Positions 1 to 6,918 of a stretch of DNA of 64,000 nucleotides are shown in pieces. The position numbers were made by a program, and so were the translations under genes. Source of the stretch: Venatoribacter pacificus (GTDB lineage: Bacteria > Pseudomonadota > Gammaproteobacteria > Pseudomonadales > Oceanobacteraceae). Location: the NCBI RefSeq assembly GCF_025318105.1, contig NZ_JAOANI010000031.1, positions 62,001 to 126,000 on the forward strand, written 5' to 3'. Each line of letters starts with the position of its first letter. The first letter of the stretch is position 1. The notes below the pieces were generated by a model. That model did no database searches, was not told where the DNA came from, and saw nothing but the letters and a program-made list of their open reading frames with translations.

Positions 1-1
1 T

Positions 2-160
2 GTAACCTTACAAAACAGTTTCTACTGGACCTCACTTCGTTTTAACTCTGAAACTAGCAATATCACCAAAGTACGTATAGAGATCCCTGTATCTCAAAAG
101 GTTACTTCCGAAACACTGCTATCGTTAATGGACATGGCAAGCAAAGGGGAATTTGTATGA
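2..160 (+). CDS. C-terminal end of an unknown protein (cut by window edge)
   Basis: The frame is open from base 2 to a TGA at 158-160, giving 52 residues that end in SKGEFV. The stop overlaps the next start as ATGA, the usual mark of translational coupling, so this is probably the tail of a real gene in the same operon. No family is recognisable in the tail. Composition is as AT-rich as the next two genes. The start and the function lie outside the window. Confidence 0.55.
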   Translation, partial: VTLQNSFYWTSLRFNSETSNITKVRIEIPVSQKVTSETLLSLMDMASKGEFV

Positions 161-1311
161 TTGATAGTTCCCTTAAGGAAATTATTCACTCATTGCGCCC
201 AAACCAAATGCTGGCATATTTAGCATCACAAGGCTGGCGTGAAGATGGTGCTATAGGTGAAGCCGCATCTGTTTGGCATCGTACCGAAGATGAAAATTAT
301 GACTTTGAGATAATCCTACCGCTTAAATATGACCTGAAGGACTATGTACAACGCTCGTATGACCTGGTTAATGTTCTTGCCAAGTTCGAAAATCGTTCAT
401 TTCGTGATGTCGTTGATGACTTAATTAATTTTCATGCGGATGTGATTAAAATTCGAGTTGTGCATAACGACGTTGAAAATGGATCTATTCCATTGAGTGA
501 CGGGGTTTTACTTGTAGAAAAAGCGAAAGAACTATTAACGTCGGTCACTAAGTCAGCATTTAGTAAGCGCCGTCACTTCACTGGTGGTGTTTCCCAAGAA
601 GTTATGGACTTCGTTGAAACTTTTCGTTTGGGGCAGACTGAGGTTGGTAGCTATGTGCTTAATTTGATAATCCCAGTTGATCGTACACCTACTGATGAGC
701 AAGGTGATATAAATGAAATATCATTGACCAGAATCGTCACTCACACGCTTGCGCGTAGTTTGACTGCTATAGACGAATCTATTGCTAATTATCGTGATAC
801 CCAAAGTGATCTGGCTTTTGAATCGGCTGTTGAGCAAGGTGTAAGTGCTAATTTATGTGATGCACTGGTCGGTTTAACAGGTGAAAAGGAATCTCGAGAT
901 GTGAATATTACTATTTCATTATCTCGTACTGATAGTGAATGTCAGGATATTCCATTACAACATTCATTCAAATCCAATATTGTTGAATATTTGAAACGTG
1001 CTTCGGATTATTACAAAGAGAAGTATACCATTCACAATTACAACGTGTCCGGAACCGTTACTGGGCTGAAACATGAAGAAAATGACAACATTGGAACTGT
1101 AACCGTAGCCAGTATGGTTAATGGGCGTGAAAAGCATATAACTTTCGAACTGTCCGCTGAAGAATATTGGCAAGCACACCAAGCACATGGTAATGCTGAA
1201 GTTATTGAATGCTGCGGTGATTTGTATGTCTCTCCGCGTTCGGCCATGTTAGTCAACGTAGCTGGGTTTAGAGTACTTACCAGTGGTAACCTTTTTGATG
1301 ATGAAAGTTAA
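157..1311 (+). CDS. hypothetical protein, 384 aa, in AT-rich island
   Basis: I do not recognise this 384-residue protein. It has no signal peptide, membrane segment or obvious nucleotide-binding motif and reads as a soluble mixed alpha/beta protein rich in Asp and Glu. The ATG at 157 overlaps the stop of the preceding gene (ATGA), so the two are probably translated together. Codon use is AT-rich, unlike the genes beyond 3 kb, which suggests horizontal transfer. A DUF4917 SIR2-like gene follows after 179 bases on the same strand. A role in the same accessory, perhaps defensive, unit is inference only. A gene is very likely; its function is unknown. Confidence 0.8.
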   Translation: MIDSSLKEIIHSLRPNQMLAYLASQGWREDGAIGEAASVWHRTEDENYDFEIILPLKYDLKDYVQRSYDLVNVLAKFENRSFRDVVDDLINFHADVIKIRVVHNDVENGSIPLSDGVLLVEKAKELLTSVTKSAFSKRRHFTGGVSQEVMDFVETFRLGQTEVGSYVLNLIIPVDRTPTDEQGDINEISLTRIVTHTLARSLTAIDESIANYRDTQSDLAFESAVEQGVSANLCDALVGLTGEKESRDVNITISLSRTDSECQDIPLQHSFKSNIVEYLKRASDYYKEKYTIHNYNVSGTVTGLKHEENDNIGTVTVASMVNGREKHITFELSAEEYWQAHQAHGNAEVIECCGDLYVSPRSAMLVNVAGFRVLTSGNLFDDES

Positions 1312-1490
1312 CCTAGCGAGCTATATTGACAGTCAACGTTAAAAAGGTTATTGGGTCCGATTGCGGTCATTGAAGTCTCAGTCTGAAGTTTGATAGGCCG
1401 GTCATGATCAAGTAATACTACTGCAGTGTTCTGATTGTTGGTATGTATATCCCTGCAATAGTATGTGTAATGATGGGAGAATGATTTGTT

Positions 1491-2486
1491 ATGGATATTC
1501 TTAACTTTAAAGAGGTGCTTGAAAGAACTGAAAATATTGCTAGGTCGGTGCTTCTAGGTAATGGTTTTTCTAGGGCATGGAATAATAAAGTTTTTTCATA
1601 TGAAAACTTAAAAGAAGAGGTTAGATTTAAAGATTTTTCAGAGCAAAAATCTAGATTAATAAAGAAATTATTTGATGACTTGGGTACATTTGATTTTGAG
1701 AAGGTTATGCATGCTATGGAAATTAGCATTCATATTTCCAGGTCAAGGGCTCCAGAAGGTTGGTATCCGGTATTTGAGGCCTCGATATTTTCCGATATTG
1801 ACGTTCTTAAGAAGTCGATGGCTGATGTTATTGCCTCTGTGCATCCTGAAAGGCCATGTGAAGTTACAGATGCTCAATATATATGTGTTAGGAAATTTCT
1901 ATCTAATTTTTCTAACATATATACAACGAACTATGATTTGCTTCTATATTGGGCGAGAAATAAAAATTCATTAGAACCAAGTGGATTTAGTACAGATGAT
2001 GGATTCAGACAGGGAGCAGAATGGGTTGGGGATGACGTTGATCAGGATGTATTCTTTCTTCATGGAGCGCTGCATCTGTATTTTGATGGAGTGTCAGTTT
2101 TTAAGCGTGTCTATGATGAGGGGCTGGGTACGCTAAGAGAGCAAATAATGAGGGGGTTGAAAAATAATGAATTCCCATTGCTTGTTGCTGAGCCTAATGC
2201 AAAAAAGAAACTTCAAAGTATAAAATCAAACCCATACCTAAATTTTTGTTTTCGAAAACTAAAGAGTATGAATGGTTCGTTAATTATCTATGGTCATTCA
2301 ATCAATGAAACGGATGCGCACATCTTTGAAATGATTAATAAGAGTCATATTCGTGATGTGTATGTGAGTATATTCGGCGATCTAGATTCTGATGATTCAC
2401 GTAGGGTGGTCGCTGAGTCTCAGAAGTATTTTCATAAATGTAATGTAATGTTTTTTGAAGCAAAGAGCGCCCATGTTTGGCGATGA
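1491..2486 (+). CDS. DUF4917 family SIR2-like protein
   Basis: This 331-residue protein matches the DUF4917 pattern. It has LLGNGFSRAW near residue 22 (a SIR2-like nucleotide-binding loop), an LGTFDFEKVMHA segment near 65, IYTTNYDLLLYWA near 143, FFLHGALHLYFDG near 187 and SLIIYGHSINETDAHI near 265. The GNGFS, TNYD and LHG motifs are typical of SIR2-like domains, many of which act as NADases in phage defence. That activity here is inference. GGGAG lies about 11 bases before the ATG, a long spacing, so the start is fairly rather than fully secure. The gene is AT-rich, with an unrecognised gene upstream. It is distinct from the housekeeping sirtuin CobB at 44107-44808. Confidence 0.85.
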   Translation: MDILNFKEVLERTENIARSVLLGNGFSRAWNNKVFSYENLKEEVRFKDFSEQKSRLIKKLFDDLGTFDFEKVMHAMEISIHISRSRAPEGWYPVFEASIFSDIDVLKKSMADVIASVHPERPCEVTDAQYICVRKFLSNFSNIYTTNYDLLLYWARNKNSLEPSGFSTDDGFRQGAEWVGDDVDQDVFFLHGALHLYFDGVSVFKRVYDEGLGTLREQIMRGLKNNEFPLLVAEPNAKKKLQSIKSNPYLNFCFRKLKSMNGSLIIYGHSINETDAHIFEMINKSHIRDVYVSIFGDLDSDDSRRVVAESQKYFHKCNVMFFEAKSAHVWR

Positions 2487-2602
2487 AAGAGCCACTAGGA
2501 CACCTTAAAAGCCACTGCTACATTGCTCTGAAGGCCGCAGAATCATCTGGTCTTAGCTATCCGCTCAGCCGTATTCCAGAGGAAGCCGTGTTTGAAACAT
2601 GA
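2483..2602 (+). CDS. possible short ORF (39 aa) or gene remnant after DUF4917
   Basis: An ATG at 2483 overlaps the DUF4917 stop as ATGA and opens 39 codons to a TGA at 2600-2602. The product begins MKEPLGHLKSHCYIALKAAE and resembles nothing I know. It may be a translationally coupled small protein. It may equally be the leftover 3' end of an older gene into which the island was inserted, since base composition rises to the chromosomal level here. Low confidence. Confidence 0.25.
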   Translation: MKEPLGHLKSHCYIALKAAESSGLSYPLSRIPEEAVFET

Positions 2603-2906
2603 TATTTAAAAGAATACGTTTGATCTGAAAAGCGGCATCGCGGTGATGGTTTTCTGCGCCTCTGGGGCCGCCGCAGAAACCGCTGATATGTCTGGTCTGT
2701 CCGCAGGGATGAGTTCCCTTGGGGGGCATTGGGCCTGCATGTTAAAAAATGCTGTGTTTATCAGCTACGGTGCTAATTAAAAACTATGGGACAGTAGTGG
2801 GCTTCGGCCGGTTTTTTTATGCCTGCGATTCAGGAGGGCGGGGATATAAAACTGATCATTCGTTCAGCATCTGGTGTTCTTTGGCCCGATTGTCTACAAT
2901 GGCGGC
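2603..2906. other. intergenic boundary between AT-rich island and core genome
   Basis: About 300 bases with no convincing gene. An imperfect inverted repeat (GGTTTTCTGCG at 2648-2658 and CGCAGAAACC near 2672-2681) could form a hairpin but lacks a T-run. A T7 run at about 2812-2818 follows a weak GGC-TTCG-GCC hairpin and might end the island transcript. The 3' part contains the probable promoter of the glycine riboswitch. Short ORFs that cross this stretch run into the riboswitch and are not believable genes. Confidence 0.4.
2895..2900 (+). promoter_or_regulatory. probable -10 element of the glycine riboswitch transcript
   Basis: TACAAT at 2895-2900 is a good sigma-70 -10 hexamer. It places the start near 2907, where the first stem of aptamer I begins. 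No good -35 is visible at 17 bases (TGGTGT). Confidence 0.4.
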
Positions 2907-3117
2907 CCCGCAGGAGAGTGGTGTGTGCTTTGTCATTAAAATGGCTTACAGCAGCGCACCCGCCGAAGGCGCAAACTCCCATAAACGCTCAGGCTACCGG
3001 ACTGCGGGTTCATTGACAGGCCATCTGGAGAGAGGCTGCACCTGATGCAGTCCACCGAAGGAGCAAGCCGGCGGACCATTCCGCACGGTTAAACTCTCAG
3101 GTACACAGGACAGGGGG
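2907..3117 (+). ncRNA. tandem glycine riboswitch (two aptamers)
   Basis: Two consecutive glycine aptamers are visible. Aptamer I (about 2907-3008) is closed by CCCGCAG and CTGCGGG and carries CAGGAGAG, CCGCCGAAGGCGCAAACTCC, GCTCAGGC and GGACTG. Aptamer II (about 3021-3117) is closed by CCATCTG and CAGGGGG and carries GGAGAGAGG, CACCGAAGGAGCAA, AACTCTCAGG and GGACAGGGGG. These are the conserved core blocks of the family, joined by a short linker as in known tandem switches. No intrinsic terminator follows before the GTG start at 3146, so control probably acts on translation or by RNA folding near the AGGAG ribosome site. Confidence 0.93.
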
Positions 3118-3145
3118 AGGGGCACAGGTTACGCAGGAGTTCTGT

Positions 3146-3766
3146 GTGCTGACCACTGTCTATTTGATTGCTATTACCGCTGAAGCCATGTCCGGGGCGC
3201 TCGCCGCCGGTCGTCGTAATATGGATATGTTTGGTGTTGCCTTAATCGCCTTTTTAACGGCGTTGGGTGGCGGCACTGTGCGTGATGTTCTGCTGGGAAA
3301 TTTCCCGGTGACCTGGACTCAGCATCCCCCTTATATTTATCTCACCGTATCCGCCGGTTTGCTGACCATGGTGGTTGCACGTTTTATGCATCGTTTACAG
3401 CGTTTGTTTTTAATTCTTGATGCCATGGGTTTGGTGGCCTTTACCATTATCGGCTGCAACGTTGCGCTGAAGCTGGATTACAGCCTGCCGGTGGTGGTGA
3501 TGGCGGGTATTATTACCGGTATTTTCGGCGGTATTCTGCGCGATATTCTCTGTAATCAGACGCCACAGGTGTTGTGCCATGAGTTATACGCCAGTGTTTC
3601 TTTACTGGTCGCGCTGCTGTATTTAACGCTGCTGCATTTTGGCGTGAACGAAAGCGTTACTATGCTGGCGGCTTTTTCGGTTGGTTTGGCGATGCGTTTG
3701 GCGGCCATTCGCTGGCGCTGGTCGTTACCGGTATTTTCCTATGCGCCGGAGCGCTGGCAGAGCTGA
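3146..3766 (+). CDS. UPF0126/TRIC-type membrane protein, putative glycine transporter
   Basis: A 206-residue membrane protein with about seven hydrophobic segments and two internal repeats, each with the family's Gly-rich turn and Arg-Asp pair (GGGTVRDVLLG near 42 and GGILRDILCN near 128). This is the UPF0126 (YicG/YadS) family, related to TRIC channels. Members often sit behind glycine riboswitches, and the family has been proposed to move glycine. The tandem riboswitch directly upstream fits that role. The start is GTG at 3146, preceded by AGGAG at six bases' spacing. The direction of transport (uptake or export) cannot be told from sequence. Confidence 0.88.
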   Translation: MLTTVYLIAITAEAMSGALAAGRRNMDMFGVALIAFLTALGGGTVRDVLLGNFPVTWTQHPPYIYLTVSAGLLTMVVARFMHRLQRLFLILDAMGLVAFTIIGCNVALKLDYSLPVVVMAGIITGIFGGILRDILCNQTPQVLCHELYASVSLLVALLYLTLLHFGVNESVTMLAAFSVGLAMRLAAIRWRWSLPVFSYAPERWQS

Positions 3767-3801
3767 AACATGCCGGCGTTATTGCTGCGATATTGCCTTG
3801 C

Positions 3802-3853
3802 TAGCGCCGTGTTTTAGCGCCGTGTTTTAGCGCCGTGTTTTAGCGCCGTGTCA
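3802..3853. repeat. four 13-bp tandem repeats
   Basis: The unit TAGCGCCGTGTTT occurs at 3802, 3815 and 3828. A fourth copy at 3841 differs in the last two bases. It fills the gap between two convergent genes. No hairpin or coding role is evident. Confidence 0.9.
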
Positions 3854-3861
3854 GGGCCGTA

Positions 3862-5610
3862 TTAGCGCAACAGCTTCCAGCTCAGCCAGACCACCGCCAG
3901 CAGCAATATGGCGGTGGTCGATTGCCAGAACAGCAGAGGATCTCGCTCCATTAACGGTGGCTTCTGTTGACGTAAATAATCCTCAGCCGGTTGATTAAGA
4001 TTAAAAATAAACTCCGATAATTCCGTACTGCGCTTATGTGGCAGAGGCTGCAATGCTTTTGCCAGAGCGGTGTCGATCCACGGCGGTATGTTACGGCCAG
4101 ATATGGCCAGCGGACGGTATTGCAGGCGTCGCTGCGCATGCAGCGTCCGCGCTTTCGCGACATTTAAACCGTAAGGCAGTTCGCCGCCGCTGAGCATCTG
4201 ATAGGTGATGACGGCGAGAGAAAACAGGTCGGAATGCGTGCCGATATAACCGTCGCAGAAATACTCCGGCGCCATATATTGCACGGTACCCGGAAAAGGA
4301 TTCTCTGCCGGAAACTGATGCGTTTCTGCCAGACCGGCGACCTGCACGGCGCCAAAATCAATGATTTTTATGCAGCCGTCAGCATCAATCATAATATTGT
4401 CGGGCTTTAAATCCTGATGCAGCATTTCCAGACGGTGAAACGCTCTTAAGCCTTTTGCGATCTGGGCAACGATATCCCGTACTTTGGTTAAACCGGGTTG
4501 CGGGTTATCCAGCATCCACTGGCGCAGTGTCTGACCTTCAACCCATTCCGTGGCATTGTACAAATACTGTTTTTGTCGGTTCGTTGCGGCCGCACGTAAA
4601 ACAGTGGGGCTGTGAATGCGCCGGGCAATCCAGTCTTCCAGCAGAAAGCGCTCAAGGCCGGCTTTGTCGGCCTGAATATCTGAGGCCGGAAATTTTAAAA
4701 CGACGTTTTCACCACTGTCCTGATCGCGGGCCAGATACACATGACTGCGCCCACTGATATGCAAACGGCGCAGCAGGGTAAAACCATCGAATTCCGCCCC
4801 TTCATCTAGCGCCGGTGGTAACGTCAGCTGCTGTAATTGCTGCTGCCATTCATTAATGTCGGCATCGGGCAGTGAGGTAATATAAACCAGCTGAATGCTG
4901 ATATTGTCGTCGCTGCCCTGACTTAATGCCAGTTCTGCAAGTTGCTGTGCGCAAAGCTCCAGACTGTTTTCGCTGTTAATTTTCAGTGCCTGTGCAATGG
5001 CTGCTGTGATTTGTCCGTGGCTGACAAACTCATACAGGCCATCGGTAGCGAGAATAAAAACATCGCCGGCAGTCAGTGGCATGTTGTGGTAATCAATATC
5101 CAGCTGCTGGTCCATGCCCAGCGCGCGGGCTAAATAGCTTTGCCCGGCAGAAATCTGTACCCTGTGATCCTGGGTTAATTGCTCCAGCGACTGCCCCTGC
5201 AAATGATAAACCCGGCAGTCACCGCAATGGAAAATATGCGCCTGAGTGGATTTCAGAATCAGTGCAGAAAAAGTACAGATATAACCTTTATCACGTTCCC
5301 AGGCGTACTGACTGCGCCGCGTCTGGCTGTAAAGCCAGGAATTACTGGCCTGAATAACCCGTTGCGCCGATTTACGCACACTCCATACATCAGGGGTGCA
5401 GTAATAATCTTCAAGGAAACTTTTAACGGCAGAGGCGCTGGCAACCTGGCTGACATTGCTGCTGCTGATGCCATCGGCTAGAGCAATGGCAATACCTTTG
5501 CGCTCTTTCTGCAGATTATCGGCAAGGCAGGCGCCGTGAAAATCCTGATTAACGGTTTTGCATCCGGCCGTTGAATACTGACCAATACGGATATTAAGAG
5601 AAGAAGTCAT
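3862..5610 (-). CDS. bifunctional PP2C-type phosphatase / Ser-Thr protein kinase
   Basis: A 582-residue fusion. The N-terminal PP2C domain (about 5-240) has ALADGISS, HCGDCRVYHL, LATDGLYEF and SDDNISIQLV, the metal-binding Asp motifs. A Hanks-type kinase domain follows (about 265-540) with VVLKFPASD (Lys), HQDLKPDN (catalytic Asp), IIDFGAVQ and GTVQYMAPE. One membrane helix ends the protein (about 555-578), anchoring it with both domains in the cytoplasm. Both catalytic sets look intact. Similar fusions sit in nitrate-assimilation clusters such as that of Pseudomonas, and the neighbour here is a nitrite-family transporter. I chose the ATG at 5610; an in-frame TTG at 5634 lies inside the tail of the upstream terminator. 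Its substrates are unknown. Confidence 0.9.
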   Translation of the reverse strand: MTSSLNIRIGQYSTAGCKTVNQDFHGACLADNLQKERKGIAIALADGISSSNVSQVASASAVKSFLEDYYCTPDVWSVRKSAQRVIQASNSWLYSQTRRSQYAWERDKGYICTFSALILKSTQAHIFHCGDCRVYHLQGQSLEQLTQDHRVQISAGQSYLARALGMDQQLDIDYHNMPLTAGDVFILATDGLYEFVSHGQITAAIAQALKINSENSLELCAQQLAELALSQGSDDNISIQLVYITSLPDADINEWQQQLQQLTLPPALDEGAEFDGFTLLRRLHISGRSHVYLARDQDSGENVVLKFPASDIQADKAGLERFLLEDWIARRIHSPTVLRAAATNRQKQYLYNATEWVEGQTLRQWMLDNPQPGLTKVRDIVAQIAKGLRAFHRLEMLHQDLKPDNIMIDADGCIKIIDFGAVQVAGLAETHQFPAENPFPGTVQYMAPEYFCDGYIGTHSDLFSLAVITYQMLSGGELPYGLNVAKARTLHAQRRLQYRPLAISGRNIPPWIDTALAKALQPLPHKRSTELSEFIFNLNQPAEDYLRQQKPPLMERDPLLFWQSTTAILLLAVVWLSWKLLR

Positions 5611-5632
5611 TGGGTTGCCATGGGTAATCTGC

Positions 5633-5664
5633 AATAAAACCCCGGAAAAATCGTCCGGGGTTTT
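5633..5664 (-). terminator. intrinsic terminator after the FNT transporter gene
   Basis: CCCCGGA (5640-5646) and TCCGGGG (5654-5660) form a stem with A/T flanks. Read on the minus strand it is followed by TTTTATT. It separates the transporter gene from the kinase/phosphatase gene, so the latter depends on readthrough or its own promoter. Confidence 0.8.
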
Positions 5665-5678
5665 ATTGCTTTAACTGC

Positions 5679-6515
5679 TTACATTTGTGGCTGTGGCTGA
5701 GAGGTCATCAGCGCACGTTTTTTCGCAGTGCGGACATGGGTGGCGTACAGGGTTAAACCGGTAAAGGCCAGGCCCCCCACCAGATTACCCAATGCGGTCG
5801 GAATTTCATTCCAGATAAAATAATCCATTACCGAAAATTCACCGCCCATAATCAGGCCAAACGGAAACAGAAACATATTTACAACGGAATGTTCAAAACC
5901 CATAAAAAAGAACAGCATAATCGGCATCCACATAGCGATCACTTTACCGCTGACATTGGTCGAAATCATGGCGCCGACAACACCCATAGAAACCATCCAG
6001 TTACACAGCATGCCGCGGATAAAAATGGTAAACCAGCCGGCTGCACCGTATTGAGCGTAACCCAGGGTACGGGCTTCACCGATATGAGCCACTTTTTCCG
6101 CAATGGCGCCGCCATCGGTGTTGTAGCCGTAGGTGAAAATAAAAGACATCAGAAAGGCAACGGTTAACGCGCCACCGAAATTACCGAGAAAAACCAGTCC
6201 CCAGTTACGCAGAATCTGTCCCCAGGTAACACCGGGACGACGATCCAGCCAGGCCAGCGGCGTCAGCATAAATACACCGGTGAGCAGATCAAAGCCCATC
6301 AGATAGAGCATGCAGAAACCAACGGGAAACAGAATGGAACCAATCAGGTGTGAACCGGTTGCCACGGCAACGCTGACGGCAAAAACCGCCGCCAGAGCGA
6401 GAATGGCACCGGCCATAAAAGCGCGTACCAGAGTATCGCGGGTCGACATATAAATTTTTGCTTCACCGGCATCTACCATTTTGGTGGCAAACTCGGCAGG
6501 CATCAGATAAGACAT
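5679..6515 (-). CDS. formate/nitrite transporter family protein (NirC/FocA-like)
   Basis: A 278-residue FNT channel with six hydrophobic segments. The family pattern is clear: an N-terminal amphipathic segment (PAEFATKMVDAGEAK), GFDLLTGVF near 95, GNFGGAL near 131, a conserved CNWMV near 188 and FEHSVVNMF near 222. FNT proteins pass formate, nitrite or similar anions across the inner membrane. The start has GAGGT six bases before the ATG. The upstream leader carries a sigma-54-like promoter and an ANTAR-type attenuator as used in nitrate/nitrite assimilation, so nitrite is the likelier substrate. The kinase/phosphatase gene downstream also points to assimilatory nitrogen metabolism. Confidence 0.9.
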   Translation of the reverse strand: MSYLMPAEFATKMVDAGEAKIYMSTRDTLVRAFMAGAILALAAVFAVSVAVATGSHLIGSILFPVGFCMLYLMGFDLLTGVFMLTPLAWLDRRPGVTWGQILRNWGLVFLGNFGGALTVAFLMSFIFTYGYNTDGGAIAEKVAHIGEARTLGYAQYGAAGWFTIFIRGMLCNWMVSMGVVGAMISTNVSGKVIAMWMPIMLFFFMGFEHSVVNMFLFPFGLIMGGEFSVMDYFIWNEIPTALGNLVGGLAFTGLTLYATHVRTAKKRALMTSQPQPQM

Positions 6516-6602
6516 AGTATTACCTCATTAATGTTTTAAACATTGCTCTGACTTGGTGTCTGATATATCTGCTGGCGGAGCGATATCTCAGAATTCAGGA
6601 GC

Positions 6603-6655
6603 AAAAAAAACGGCGTCCCATCCGTCTGCAATATGCAGTCGGAGTGGACGCCGTT
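6603..6655 (-). terminator. leader terminator (attenuator) before the FNT gene
   Basis: On the minus strand AACGGCGTCC (6655-6646) pairs perfectly with GGACGCCGTT (6618-6609). An inner stem TCCG-A-CTGCA / TGCAG-A-CGGA continues it, and a run of eight T follows. It lies about 90 bases before the ATG of the gene it would block, and no gene upstream needs a terminator. It is therefore best read as an attenuator. Confidence 0.88.
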
Positions 6656-6697
6656 ATCCGGTCATTCAGATTGTTTTCCTCATCATCGTTGATGTGG
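6656..6697 (-). ncRNA. two-hairpin ANTAR-type antitermination leader
   Basis: Two small stem-loops precede the terminator on the minus strand. The first is CATC-AACGAT-GATG (6694-6681), with outer CC/GG pairs across an A-A mismatch. The second is ATCTG-AATGAC-CGGAT (6671-6656), a five-pair stem with one G-U. Both loops have six bases with A at position 1 and G at position 4, the signature of RNA bound by ANTAR antiterminators such as NasR and NasT. The second hairpin abuts the terminator stem. Assignment to nitrate/nitrite control is inference from this and from the gene behind it. Confidence 0.75.
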
Positions 6698-6710
6698 ATG
6701 CAATGTCTTC

Positions 6711-6727
6711 AGCAGAAGACGTGCCAG
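6711..6727 (-). promoter_or_regulatory. sigma-54-type promoter of the FNT gene
   Basis: The minus strand reads CTGGCACGTCTTCTGCT. The -24 GG and -12 GC are exactly ten bases apart, and the match to TGGCACG-N4-TTGCW differs in one core base. The predicted start near 6701 leaves the two hairpins and terminator inside the leader. An NtrC-type activator is expected but no site was identified. Confidence 0.75.
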
Positions 6728-6918
6728 TTTTATTTTTCCGTTGGTATGGCTGATTTTTCCGCCTTATTGCAGAAAAATGTCTGGTTTTATGTCTGACGTT
6801 GCCCTGTTTTTGCGCAATAAAAATACAGGATGCATCGTCCTGATTCATTTTCAGCAGGTCGCTGACGTCAGCCCGGTGAACACGTAAGATGGTTTTATTT
6901 ATCATCACCGGGACTGCT

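Noticed and set aside
1327..1355. Sigma-70 promoter before the DUF4917 gene
   Set aside because: TTGACA is present, but the hexamer 17 bases on is TATTGG, matching only three of six -10 bases.
2749..3045. 98-residue ORF before the UPF0126 gene
   Set aside because: It runs through the first glycine aptamer and into the second; RNA structure explains the sequence and there is no ribosome site.
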